Positions 7,569-15,281 of a stretch of DNA of 30,455 nt are shown piece by piece. Positions within the stretch are counted from its first letter, which is position 1; every line of letters starts with the position of its first letter. Both the position numbers and the translations under genes were made by a program. The notes under the pieces were generated by a model. That model worked only from the letters and a program-made list of their open reading frames with translations. It did no database searches and was not told the origin of the DNA. The stretch covers positions 1-30,455 of the forward strand of contig CALTTG010000040.1 in the NCBI GenBank assembly GCA_943908475.1, written 5' to 3'. This stretch comes from an uncultured Burkholderiales bacterium. GTDB lineage: Bacteria > Pseudomonadota > Gammaproteobacteria > Burkholderiales > Burkholderiaceae_C.

Positions 7569-8842
7569 GCGGTGACGGGGTGAGGGCGCTGTTGTCGATG
7601 GATGCGAAGGCCCACCCACGAGGCCGAGGCGATGCCCAGGGCCATGGCGGCGGCCGCCCCTTGGAACACCCCGGCGTGCCAGCCGTGGTCGAGCAGCCAG
7701 CCGAACAGCGGGGCCGCCACCGCAAAGCCCAGGTCGAGCCCCGAGTAAACGGTGCCATAGACCCGGCCCGTGGCGCCTGCAGGCGCTGCGCGCTTGATCA
7801 GCATGTCGCGGGAAGGGCCGGCCAGTCCAGTGCCAACCCCGGCCAGCGCGGTCACCAGGGCGGCGCCCCAGCCGTGGAGCCAGCCACTGCTGACCCACAG
7901 CAGGAGCAACACCGACAAGGCCATGGCGCAGGCGATGGTGCGCTCCAGCCGGTGCACACGGTTGACGAGGAAACCGCCCACGACCATGCCCATGGCGCCC
8001 AGCACCATGTAGCCCGTGACCACGAACGCGCTGACCGACAGCGGCAAGCCATAGAGCTGTTGCAGGGCCGGGCTGGCAAAGCTCTGGATGGCGCTCAAGG
8101 CCGCAGTGGTCCAGAAGAAGAACGAAAAACACAGCCACACGGACGGCAGCCGGAGGAAGGCCAGTGGGTGCTCCGCCGGGGCGGCCGTGGGCCCGCGCGT
8201 GGGGGGCTGCATGGGCTGCGGTGTGGCCGACGACGCCGTGGCCACGCTGGGGTGTCGGTCGTCGATCGCAGCCCGACGCCACCACAGCACCGCCATCACG
8301 GCCAGGCCGAACGCCGCTGCTGCGCCGTAGGCCCAGCGCCAGTCGCCGACGGCACTGTGCAGACCGATCAGGAACACCGGAGACAGCGCCCAGCCCAAGT
8401 TGCCGCTGATGCCGTGGACGGAAAAGGCGTGCCCCAGTCGGGCGGGGCTGATGCGGTGGTTCAGGATGGTGAAGTCGACCGGGTGAAACGGCGCATTGCC
8501 CAAGCCCGCCAGCGCGGCGGCCCACATCAGGCCGTGGTAGCCCTGTGCCGTGCCTGCGGCCACACAGGCCGCCACGAACAGGGCCAAGGCACTGAACAGC
8601 ACCGGGCGGGCGCCCACGCGGTCGACCAAAAAGCCCGAGAGGGCTTGTCCGACGCCGGAGAGCGTGAAGAACAAGGTCATCAACAGCCCCAACTCGGCGT
8701 AGGTCAAGCCGAAGTCCCGGATGAACACCGGGAACATTGGGGGCAGCAGCATGTGGTGGAAGTGCGAGGTGCCGTGTGCCAGACCGATCAGGCCCATGGT
8801 TTCGGCATCGCGTCGCGCATCCTGCAGGGGAACGGAGCTCAT
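7565..8842 (-). CDS. MFS transporter (fosmidomycin-resistance-like)
   Basis: This is a polytopic inner-membrane protein of 425 residues with roughly twelve hydrophobic segments. It contains an MFS-type loop after helix 2, GFLVDRVGARPVLF, and a symmetric one in the second half (GGFLVNRVHRLER). The start GLAHGTSHFHHMLLPPMFP resembles the Fsr/fosmidomycin-resistance branch, but substrate cannot be read from sequence. I chose ATG at 8842 over 8884 because the longer version adds a non-membrane RGGHPRLWHSEA leader and runs into the divergent promoter space. It is the first gene of the four-gene minus-strand operon and overlaps mtnN by 4 bases. Export of an amine, sulfur compound or drug is possible. 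Confidence 0.87.
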   Translation of the reverse strand: MSSVPLQDARRDAETMGLIGLAHGTSHFHHMLLPPMFPVFIRDFGLTYAELGLLMTLFFTLSGVGQALSGFLVDRVGARPVLFSALALFVAACVAAGTAQGYHGLMWAAALAGLGNAPFHPVDFTILNHRISPARLGHAFSVHGISGNLGWALSPVFLIGLHSAVGDWRWAYGAAAAFGLAVMAVLWWRRAAIDDRHPSVATASSATPQPMQPPTRGPTAAPAEHPLAFLRLPSVWLCFSFFFWTTAALSAIQSFASPALQQLYGLPLSVSAFVVTGYMVLGAMGMVVGGFLVNRVHRLERTIACAMALSVLLLLWVSSGWLHGWGAALVTALAGVGTGLAGPSRDMLIKRAAPAGATGRVYGTVYSGLDLGFAVAAPLFGWLLDHGWHAGVFQGAAAAMALGIASASWVGLRIHRQQRPHPVTA

Positions 8843-8893
8843 CGCCTCACTGTGCCACAGGCGCGGGTGGCCGCCCCGGCGCACAATGCGGTC
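8843..8893. promoter_or_regulatory. Divergent promoter space
   Basis: This 51-base gap separates the minus-strand MFS operon from the plus-strand LON-domain gene, so both promoters must lie here or reach into the coding ends. I see no convincing -35/-10 pair on either strand. Confidence 0.4.
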
Positions 8894-9529
8894 ATGGACC
8901 CGCTTGCTTCACCCCTGCCCTTGTTCCCCCTGCAGACCGTTCTGTTTCCGGGCGGTGTGCTGCCCTTGCGCGTGTTCGAAGTGCGCTACCTGGACCTGAT
9001 CGGCCGTTGCCAGCGAGAGCGCCTGCCCTTTGGGGTGGTGACCCTCAGCCAAGGGCAAGAGGTGCGCTCGGCCCGCTCCGACGAAGAGGCATTCTTCGAG
9101 GTGGGCACCCTGGCCACCGTCACCCGATTTGAGCGGCCTCAACCCGGCCTTTTGGCCATCACCTGCGAGGGTGGGGCACGTTTCAAGGTCAAGGCGCACC
9201 AGCGCCTGCCCCATGGCCTGTGGGTGGCCACCGAGATGGAGCGCTTGCCCGACGACACGGTCATGCCGGTGCCGCCAGAGCAAGCTCACCTGGTGGCCTT
9301 GCTGCGGCAGATCGCGCAGCAGGTCAAGAGCGACGAGGGGCGAGGGGTGGACGAGTTGTGGCGCCAGCCGCACCGGTGGGACGATGCGGGTTGGCTGGCC
9401 AACCGCTGGTGCGAGTTGCTGCCCGTGAAGGCCGAACTCAAACAGCGCTGCATGGCGCTCACCAATCCGGTGCTTCGCCTGGAATTGGTCGACGACATGC
9501 TGGAGCGCTTGGGCGTTCGGTCGGGCTGA
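8894..9529 (+). CDS. LON substrate-binding-domain protein
   Basis: This 211-residue protein consists of an isolated Lon N-terminal (PUA-like) substrate-recognition domain. The N-terminal LPLFPLQTVLFPGGVLPLRVFE followed by RYLDLI is the signature of this family, and the rest matches its usual length of about 200 residues. There is no AAA+ ATPase or Ser-Lys protease domain, so it is not a protease. Stand-alone LON-domain proteins are common in proteobacteria and their role is unclear; binding of misfolded peptides is inferred from Lon. ATG at 8894 is the natural start; the frame is open far upstream only because it runs antisense to the MFS gene. It precedes the phosphoesterase by 77 bases. Confidence 0.92.
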   Translation: MDPLASPLPLFPLQTVLFPGGVLPLRVFEVRYLDLIGRCQRERLPFGVVTLSQGQEVRSARSDEEAFFEVGTLATVTRFERPQPGLLAITCEGGARFKVKAHQRLPHGLWVATEMERLPDDTVMPVPPEQAHLVALLRQIAQQVKSDEGRGVDELWRQPHRWDDAGWLANRWCELLPVKAELKQRCMALTNPVLRLELVDDMLERLGVRSG

Positions 9530-9606
9530 TTCGGCGGCGATCCTTCGCAGGGCTGTCATGAAGCCCCGTCAGCATCGGTGCACACGCGTCGCCGAGGAGG
9601 GGCACC

Positions 9607-10521
9607 ATGCGGGTTCGCACCATCTGGATCTCCGACATTCACCTGGGCACCAGGGACTGCCAGGCAGAGGCCTTGCTGGATTTCTTGCGCCACACCGACA
9701 GTGAAACCTTGTTTCTGGTGGGGGATGTGGTCGATGGCTGGCAACTGCGGCGTCATTGGCACTGGCCCCAGACCCACAACGATGTGGTGCAGAAACTGTT
9801 GCGCAAGGCACGCAAGGGCACCCGAGTCATTTTCATCCCCGGCAACCACGACGAGTTTGCCCGTCGCTATGTTTCACACAACTTCGGTGGCATCGACGTG
9901 GCCGATGAATGGCTGCACACCACCGTGACCGGACAGCGGCTGTGGGTGACCCACGGTGACCTGTACGACGGCGTGATCCAGTGCGCGAGGTGGTTGGCGC
10001 TGGTCGGCGATGTGGCGTATGAGTTCACGCTCAAGGTCAACCGCTGGTTCAACCGAGCCAGGGCCCGGTTGGGGCTGCCCTACTGGTCACTCTCGAAGTA
10101 CCTGAAGCTCAAGGTCAAGCGGGCCGTGAGTTACCTGGATGACTTCGAGCAGGCACTGGCCCGCCAGGCGCGACAGCGGGGCGCCGATGGGGTGGTGTGT
10201 GGACACATCCACCATGCCGAAATGCGGGACATTGGTGGGGTTCTGTACTGCAACGATGGCGACTGGGTCGAAAGCCTTACGGCCCTGGTCGAACACGCCG
10301 ATGGGCGCCTGGAGATCATCGACTGGGGCCGTGAGATGAGGCGGCGGGCACACAAGGTGCCCACGCCTGCCGTCACCGAGGTGGATCTTCCCACCCCTGA
10401 GGACGATGACTGGACAAGGCCTCACGCTCCTGCGCGAACAGCTCTTCCAGTTGCTGTCGTCCCTGCTTGGCCATGGACACCAGGGCCTGTTCGTCCCGGT
10501 GATGGGGGTACATGGCCTTGA
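9607..10521 (+). CDS. UDP-2,3-diacylglucosamine diphosphatase-like metallophosphoesterase
   Basis: This 304-residue calcineurin-like phosphoesterase resembles LpxH. LpxH hydrolyses UDP-2,3-diacylglucosamine to lipid X at the inner membrane in lipid A synthesis. The dinuclear-metal motifs are complete: SDIHLG (Asp10, His12), GDVVDG (Asp40), GNHDE (Asn80, His81), THGD (His116) and CGHIHH (His200, His202). Many Burkholderiales have such an LpxH paralogue of unproven substrate. AGGAGG at 9595-9600 firmly supports the ATG at 9607. Residues from about 256 onward are Pro/Ala/Trp-rich and lie antisense to the 3' end of the cation antiporter gene (149-base overlap). This tail is probably a read-through extension and not part of the fold. 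Confidence 0.88.
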   Translation: MRVRTIWISDIHLGTRDCQAEALLDFLRHTDSETLFLVGDVVDGWQLRRHWHWPQTHNDVVQKLLRKARKGTRVIFIPGNHDEFARRYVSHNFGGIDVADEWLHTTVTGQRLWVTHGDLYDGVIQCARWLALVGDVAYEFTLKVNRWFNRARARLGLPYWSLSKYLKLKVKRAVSYLDDFEQALARQARQRGADGVVCGHIHHAEMRDIGGVLYCNDGDWVESLTALVEHADGRLEIIDWGREMRRRAHKVPTPAVTEVDLPTPEDDDWTRPHAPARTALPVAVVPAWPWTPGPVRPGDGGTWP

Positions 10522-12190
10522 TCTGGGCCACCGAATGTTGCCGGAACCGATGCGCCAGTTGGCGGGCGTGGTGGGGGTGCCACCCCAGCCGCTCCAGCAC
10601 GCTGCGGCCACTCATCAAGGCCGAATCCAGCGTTTCCCGCTCGATCAGCTCGACGCCGCGATCGCGCAGCGCATAGTAGTGCTGCACGTTGCGGGCGCGA
10701 GCCACCACGGTCAGGTGGGGAAAATGGGCCTGGACCACATCGGCCAGTTTGAGGCTCTGCTCGACGTCGTCGATGGCCAGCACCAGCACCTGGGCGTGGT
10801 CGGCCCCGGCCAGCCGCAGCAGGTCCAGCCGGGTGGCGTCGCCATAGTGCACCCGGAAGCCGAACTTGCGCAGCAACTCGATCTGCTCGGCATCGTGGTC
10901 CAGCACCGTGGGTTTGAGCCCGTTGGCGTGCAGCAGGCGACCCACCACTTGCCCGTAGCGTCCGAAGCCCGCGATGATGACCGGTGCCTCCTGGGGCTCG
11001 GCCAGCGCATGGGGCGACTCGGGCGCCACGGCGGCAAAACGTGGCAGCACGACTTTGTCGATCAGCACCAGCAACAGCGGCGTCACCAGCATGGACAGGG
11101 CCACCGTGCCCACCAGCACCGAGCTGTGCTGTGGGCTCAAGATCTGCGCGGCTTGCGCTTGCTGAAAGACCACGAAGGCGAACTCGCCGCCTTGGGCCAG
11201 CAACAAGGCGAACACAGGCCGTTCGGCCAGCGGGACCCCCACGGTGCGTGCCAGCGTCCACAGGACCACACCCTTGATGAGCAAGACCCCCGCGAGCAGC
11301 CCCAGCACCAGCGTGGCATGGGCCCACAGCGCCCGGAAGTCCATGGACATGCCCACGGCCATGAAAAACAGCCCCAGCAGCAAGCCCTTGAACGGCTCGA
11401 CATCGGTTTCGAGCTCCCGCTTGTACTCGCTCTCGGCGAGCAGCACCCCCCCCAGGAAGGCCCCCAGGGCCATGGACAGGCCCACGGCTTCCATCAGGCT
11501 GGCGATGCCCACGACCAGGGCCAGCGAGGCGGCGGTGAAGATCTCGGTGGAGCGACTGCGTGCGATCCAGCGCAAGGCGTGGCGCAGCAGCCAACGGCCC
11601 AACACGGTGATGCCAACGATCACCCCCAGCGCTTTGGCCGCCTCCATCCACGGGTTGCCGTCGGCCTGCGCCCGCACGCCCAGCAACGGGATGAGGGCCA
11701 AGATCGGGATGGCGGCCACATCTTGGAACAGCAAGATCGCGAAACCGGCCTGTCCGCCCTGTGTGGGCAGCAGATGGCGTTCTTGCATGACTTGCAACGC
11801 CACCGCGGTGGATGACAAGGCCAGGCCCAGGCCTGCGATCAAGGCCATCGGGCCGGGCACGCCCAGCCAAATGCCGCAGGCCGCCAGGGCCGCCGCACAG
11901 CCCAGCAACTGCGCTGAGCCCCAGCCAAAGATGGGACGACGCATGGCCCACAGGCGTGGAGGTTCGAGCTCAAGCCCGATCAGGAACAGCATCAGCACCA
12001 CCCCGAACTCGGCAATGTGCAGGATCGCGTCGGGGTCCTTCACCAGGCCCAATCCAAAAGGGCCGATGGCAATGCCCGCCGCCAGGTAACCGATGATCGA
12101 GCCCAGCCCGAACCGCTTGGCCAAGGGGACCGCCACGATGGCGGCACAGAGGTACACCAAGGTGGCATGCAGCCAGTGACTTTGTTCCAT
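10373..12190 (-). CDS. KefB/KefC-type CPA2 cation:proton antiporter with RCK domain
   Basis: This 605-residue inner-membrane transporter of the CPA2 family has about 12-13 hydrophobic helices in the first ~390 residues. A TrkA-N/RCK nucleotide-binding domain begins PVIIAGFGRYGQVVGRLL. The GxGxxG-like turn and the acidic residue at the end of strand 2 (VLDHD) are intact. KefB/KefC channels in E. coli are held shut by glutathione and opened by glutathione-S-conjugates, acidifying the cytoplasm against electrophiles. The preceding flavodoxin-fold gene, ten bases upstream, matches the KefF/KefG ancillary subunit, supporting this role. The C-terminal GRQQLEELFAQEREAL looks family-like. Its last ~49 codons lie opposite the phosphoesterase tail. 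KefB versus KefC cannot be decided. Confidence 0.88.
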   Translation of the reverse strand: MEQSHWLHATLVYLCAAIVAVPLAKRFGLGSIIGYLAAGIAIGPFGLGLVKDPDAILHIAEFGVVLMLFLIGLELEPPRLWAMRRPIFGWGSAQLLGCAAALAACGIWLGVPGPMALIAGLGLALSSTAVALQVMQERHLLPTQGGQAGFAILLFQDVAAIPILALIPLLGVRAQADGNPWMEAAKALGVIVGITVLGRWLLRHALRWIARSRSTEIFTAASLALVVGIASLMEAVGLSMALGAFLGGVLLAESEYKRELETDVEPFKGLLLGLFFMAVGMSMDFRALWAHATLVLGLLAGVLLIKGVVLWTLARTVGVPLAERPVFALLLAQGGEFAFVVFQQAQAAQILSPQHSSVLVGTVALSMLVTPLLLVLIDKVVLPRFAAVAPESPHALAEPQEAPVIIAGFGRYGQVVGRLLHANGLKPTVLDHDAEQIELLRKFGFRVHYGDATRLDLLRLAGADHAQVLVLAIDDVEQSLKLADVVQAHFPHLTVVARARNVQHYYALRDRGVELIERETLDSALMSGRSVLERLGWHPHHARQLAHRFRQHSVAQIKAMYPHHRDEQALVSMAKQGRQQLEELFAQEREALSSHRPQGWEDPPR

Positions 12191-12200
12191 GGCAGGGTGC

Positions 12201-12866
12201 TCAGTGAGAAACAGACGCCCCCGGCCGATCGGTCGGAGGCACGTTGCACGTCGGGCACTCGTTCAGCGAGGCCATCTCGGGCCAGTGCGGGTACTGGTTC
12301 AAGCGGTTCGTGAACGTTTGGCCATGCGCCAGTCGTTCGGCATCGCTGGTGTGATGCGCGCCATGCAACACCAAGGGGGGCAGGAAGCGCATGCCGCACA
12401 GCGCCGCCGTTTGCTCGTAAGGCGGCAAAAACGCATCGAAGAAATACCGGTTGTAACCTTGCGGGTGATAGGCCGATTCGCTGCCGCCGGTGGAGACCAC
12501 CAGCCACACGTCTTTGTCCTTGAGGCCTTGCGTCGCCTGTCCATCGGGCGAATGCCCGTAAGCCCAGCCGTGTGTCAGCACCTCATCGAGCCACAGCTTC
12601 ATCAGCGCGGGCATGCTGTACCACTGCAGCGGATGAAGCCACACCACCAGATCGGCGGCGGTCAAGGCGGCTTGTTCGGCCGCCACATCGATCACGTAGT
12701 CGGGGTACAAGGCATACAGATCCCTCACCCTCACATGACCGAGGCGCTGCGCGGCTTCCATGAGTGGGCGGTTGATCTGAGACCGGTGAAGGCTGGGGTG
12801 CGCGACCAGCACGAGCACGTTGGGCGACGGGGGCGCCGGGTTGGGGGGCTGGGGCAAGGCAGTCAT
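12201..12866 (-). CDS. KefF/KefG/YwrO-family NAD(P)H quinone oxidoreductase
   Basis: This 221-residue flavodoxin-fold protein of the NAD(P)H dehydrogenase (quinone)/KefF-KefG-YwrO group has VLVLVAHPSLHRSQIN as the FMN-binding start, LVVWLHPLQWYSMPALMKLW, and GWAYG followed by VVSTGGSESAY. All are typical of this group. In E. coli these proteins bind the Kef channel and are needed for full K+ efflux; they also reduce quinones. Its position ten bases upstream of the antiporter fits that role. The C-terminal ~25 residues contain CPTC, which resembles neither a known catalytic site nor the family core. I chose ATG at 12866 because earlier in-frame codons overlap the divergent hydrolase. Confidence 0.9.
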   Translation of the reverse strand: MTALPQPPNPAPPSPNVLVLVAHPSLHRSQINRPLMEAAQRLGHVRVRDLYALYPDYVIDVAAEQAALTAADLVVWLHPLQWYSMPALMKLWLDEVLTHGWAYGHSPDGQATQGLKDKDVWLVVSTGGSESAYHPQGYNRYFFDAFLPPYEQTAALCGMRFLPPLVLHGAHHTSDAERLAHGQTFTNRLNQYPHWPEMASLNECPTCNVPPTDRPGASVSH

Positions 12867-12921
12867 GACGCATTGTGCGTGCAGAATCCGGGCCTGATCC
12901 GAGCAGTGCAGACCCCAAGCC
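12867..12921. promoter_or_regulatory. Divergent promoter space between kefF-like and hydrolase genes
   Basis: This 55-base gap lies between two divergent starts. Neither start has a strong Shine-Dalgarno, and no clear -35/-10 pair is visible. Confidence 0.35.
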
Positions 12922-13857
12922 ATGGCCCTTGAGCAAGAAGACATCCGGGTGCCCGTTGACGGGACACACACCCTGTACATGCGCCGTTTTCGGCCCACCT
13001 CACCCGTCGGCGAGACACCGTTGCCGCCGGTGCTGATGGTGCACGGCATGATGTCCAACGGCCGCATCTTTTACGCGCCCAACGGCAAGGGGCTGGCCCC
13101 TTGGTTGGCGCGTCAAGGGTTCGATGTGTTTGTCGCCGACCTGCGTGGCAAAGGCTTGAGCACACCGCGCATCACGCGGGCAGCACGGCACGGTCAGACC
13201 GAGATGATTCGCGACGATGTGCCCGCGCTGCACGCCGCCATTCGCCGCCTCACCCTGGCCCCTCAGGTGCACTGGGTGTCGCATTCCTGGGGCGGCGTGG
13301 TGCTCAACAGTGCCTTGCTGCGCCAGCCCGCGCTGATTCCCGAGGTGGCCACCCTGGTGCATTTCGCGGCCAAACGCAGCGTGCACGTGCGCAACCTCAC
13401 CAAGTCAGTCGAGATCGACCTGATGTGGAACGTGGTGTTGCGAGGGGTGACCCGATCGGTCGGCTACCTGCCCGCGCGACAGCTGCGTTTGGGGCCTGAC
13501 AACGAGACGGACAAGACCCACCGGCAGATCAAGCGCTGGGCCAAGGTCCGGCCTTGGGTGGACAGCGACGATGGATTCGACTACGGTGCCGCCGCCCGAC
13601 ACCTGACCTTGCCGCCCGCCTTGTACCTGTCGGCCCGTGACGACCCCTGCCGAGGCCATCCCACGGACGTCAAGCGCTTTCGGGACGAGTCAGGACCGCA
13701 CACCTCTTGCGCGCACTTGCTGTCCAGGCGCACCGGCCATCGACACGATTACGACCACGTCAACCTGCTGACCCACCCCGATGCCGTGCAGGACCACTTC
13801 CCCCTGGTGGTGGACTGGATGCGCGGCCCTGGACGCGACTGGCCCGACAACCACTGA
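12922..13857 (+). CDS. Alpha/beta hydrolase
   Basis: This is a 311-residue alpha/beta-hydrolase-fold protein without a signal peptide. The oxyanion region is VLMVHGMMSNGR, the nucleophile elbow is WVSHSWGGVV (SxSxG form with the central Ser as nucleophile), and a late histidine sits in DYDHVNLL. An aspartate in LSARDDPC is a plausible third catalytic residue. The Ser replaces the usual first Gly of GxSxG; such variants occur in the superfamily. The substrate is unknown; esterase or lipase-like activity on acyl chains is possible, since the next gene is a fatty acid desaturase 106 bases downstream on the same strand. The start at 12922 lacks a strong ribosome-binding site. Confidence 0.86.
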   Translation: MALEQEDIRVPVDGTHTLYMRRFRPTSPVGETPLPPVLMVHGMMSNGRIFYAPNGKGLAPWLARQGFDVFVADLRGKGLSTPRITRAARHGQTEMIRDDVPALHAAIRRLTLAPQVHWVSHSWGGVVLNSALLRQPALIPEVATLVHFAAKRSVHVRNLTKSVEIDLMWNVVLRGVTRSVGYLPARQLRLGPDNETDKTHRQIKRWAKVRPWVDSDDGFDYGAAARHLTLPPALYLSARDDPCRGHPTDVKRFRDESGPHTSCAHLLSRRTGHRHDYDHVNLLTHPDAVQDHFPLVVDWMRGPGRDWPDNH

Positions 13858-13942
13858 CCTCGGGACATGCCGGATGGCGGGGCAGAACGCGACACGTTAG
13901 TCTGCGCCCATTCATCACAAAACCAGCCGTTCAGGACCTCGG

Positions 13943-13964
13943 TGCCTGGCGGAGGAGCCAGGCA
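13943..13964 (+). promoter_or_regulatory. Hairpin presenting the Shine-Dalgarno of the desaturase gene
   Basis: GCCTGGC (13944-13950) pairs perfectly with GCCAGGC (13957-13963), leaving the 6-nt loop GGAGGA (13951-13956), which is the ribosome-binding site. The stem can extend by T13943 pairing with the A of the ATG at 13964. The start codon therefore sits at the foot of a stable stem while the Shine-Dalgarno is in the loop. This is direct from sequence; translational control is inference. Confidence 0.7.
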
Positions 13965-15136
13965 TGACCCAGCACACGCATCCGGGGCCGCAGACCCCTG
14001 CCCAGTTTTTGGCCTTTCAGCAGGAACTCGATGCCCTGCGCTTGCGCGTCATGCGCAGCCTGGGCGCTGAAGACGCCCGGTACGTCAAGACCTTGCTGTG
14101 GCTGACCCGCGTTCTGGAGGTGGGCGGGCGGGGGCTGTTGTTGGTGGCCCCCTGGTGGGGCGGCTGGCTCGGGTGGGCGGTGGGCGTGGGGCTCCTCACC
14201 GTGGCGCACTTGATCGAAACCATGGAGCTGGGGCACAACCTGATGCACGGGCAGTTCAACTGGATGAACGACCCCCGTGTGTCGGCCCACGGTTACCGTT
14301 GGAATTTCGCCTGTGACCCGGCCGACTGGCGCGAGTTTCACAACCACGTGCACCACCATTACTCCAACGTGCTTGGACGAGACCGTGACTACGGCTCTCT
14401 GCGCCTGACCGCCCATCGTCCCTGGATGCCGGTGCACCTGCTGCAGGCCTTGACGTCCACCTTGGCTTGCCTGACCTTTGAATGGGGTGTGGCCACCCAC
14501 AACCTGCATTTGGAGCGCCGCAAGGTCGACCCTGAGGGGGCCCGGCAGCGCATCGAGCGCCTGTGGCCGCGCACCCGTGCCCGCCTGCTGTATACCGCCC
14601 GACGCGAATACCTCTGGTGGCCCCTGGTTGGCGCCAGCGTGGCGCTGCTGGCCGCATGGACGCTGTCCCTGGCAGTGCTGCCCCTGATGCTCATGGGCGC
14701 CTGGAGCACGCTGTCCGGCAACTTGGCCGCGGGCATGGCCCGCAACATCTGGGCATATTTCATCATCGCGTGTGGGCACTTCACCACCGAAGCGCACACG
14801 TTTGACGAGGCCGACCTGGCGGGCGAGAGCAAAGGGCAGTGGTACCTGCGCCAGGTGCTCAGTGCGGCCAACATCGAGGGCGGCATCGTGCTGGATGTCC
14901 TCAGTGGCAATGCCACCCACCAGATCGAGCATCACATCTACCCGGACATGCCCTCCAACCGCCTGGCTCAGATCGCGCCAGAGGTCCGACGCATCTGTGA
15001 GCGCCATGGCGTGCCCTATCACACGGGCAGCCTGCCACGCCAGGTGGCCACCGTGGTGTGGCGCATCACCCGGCACAGCTGGCCTGGTGGCTGGCACAGC
15101 CTGACGCGACTGCCTCAGACACACTTGGATGCATGA
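13964..15136 (+). CDS. Membrane fatty acid desaturase
   Basis: This 390-residue integral membrane, di-iron fatty acid desaturase has three histidine boxes: HNLMH at 91-95, HNHVHHH at 126-132 and HQIEHH at 319-324. An extra SGNATHQIEHHIYPDMP context is typical of acyl-lipid front-end-like desaturases. Hydrophobic segments flank the boxes (about 55-85 and 220-270). The enzyme inserts a double bond into acyl chains using O2 and electrons from ferredoxin or cytochrome b5-type donors; regioselectivity cannot be told. There is no fused cytochrome b5 domain. The ATG follows directly on a stem whose loop carries GGAGGA. Desaturases adjust membrane fluidity, commonly in response to cold. It could form an operon with the upstream hydrolase. 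Confidence 0.92.
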   Translation: MTQHTHPGPQTPAQFLAFQQELDALRLRVMRSLGAEDARYVKTLLWLTRVLEVGGRGLLLVAPWWGGWLGWAVGVGLLTVAHLIETMELGHNLMHGQFNWMNDPRVSAHGYRWNFACDPADWREFHNHVHHHYSNVLGRDRDYGSLRLTAHRPWMPVHLLQALTSTLACLTFEWGVATHNLHLERRKVDPEGARQRIERLWPRTRARLLYTARREYLWWPLVGASVALLAAWTLSLAVLPLMLMGAWSTLSGNLAAGMARNIWAYFIIACGHFTTEAHTFDEADLAGESKGQWYLRQVLSAANIEGGIVLDVLSGNATHQIEHHIYPDMPSNRLAQIAPEVRRICERHGVPYHTGSLPRQVATVVWRITRHSWPGGWHSLTRLPQTHLDA

Positions 15137-15252
15137 CATACATCCGGGGGGGTACCCGGCTGCAGGAGGATCGCCCAAAATGGCCATGAGTACTGACCAT
15201 TGGCCACAAAAACACAGGGAACGCGTCGCCATCTGGCTGACTCCAGCACTGC
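15137..15252 (+). promoter_or_regulatory. Leader region of the glycosyltransferase operon
   Basis: This 116-base gap holds CCGGG/CCCGG arms around 15153-15169 without a U-run, AGGAGG at 15164-15169, and two TGGCCA palindromes at 15181-15186 and 15201-15206, exactly 20 bases apart. The AGGAGG is correctly placed for a small ORF starting at 15180 and not for the glycosyltransferase start at 15253, which has no visible Shine-Dalgarno. Confidence 0.4.
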
Positions 15253-15281
15253 ATGCAGTTTGTTTTTTTCACTCACCCTGA
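15180..15281 (+). CDS. Possible 33-residue leader ORF
   Basis: This ATG-TGA frame of 33 codons begins MAMSTDHWPQKHRERVAI. AGGAGG lies ten bases upstream (15164-15169). It overlaps the glycosyltransferase start (15253) by 29 bases in another frame. The peptide is basic then hydrophobic (AVCFFHSP) and matches nothing I know. It may be a translational-coupling leader, because the glycosyltransferase has no ribosome-binding site of its own, or simply chance. Confidence 0.3.
   Translation: MAMSTDHWPQKHRERVAIWLTPALHAVCFFHSP

Noticed and set aside
7569..8525. N-terminal extension of the nucleosidase frame
   Set aside because: Open by chance in high-GC DNA inside the MFS gene; the nucleosidase family begins at the ATG at 7568.
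7580..8893. Long plus-strand frame opposite the MFS gene
   Set aside because: Low-complexity Gly/Arg/Gln/His-rich translation typical of antisense frames; only the part from 8894 (LON-domain gene) is real.
10522..11815. Plus-strand frame of about 469 codons opposite the Kef-type antiporter
   Set aside because: His/Gln/Gly-rich shadow without any domain; the minus-strand transporter is clear.
12201..12280. Zinc or disulfide site CPTC at the end of the KefF-like protein
   Set aside because: A lone CxxC in a variable tail of a flavodoxin-fold protein; no second pair and no family precedent that I know.
13931..15232. Minus-strand frame of 433 codons opposite the desaturase
   Set aside because: Antisense shadow; the plus strand has three intact histidine boxes.
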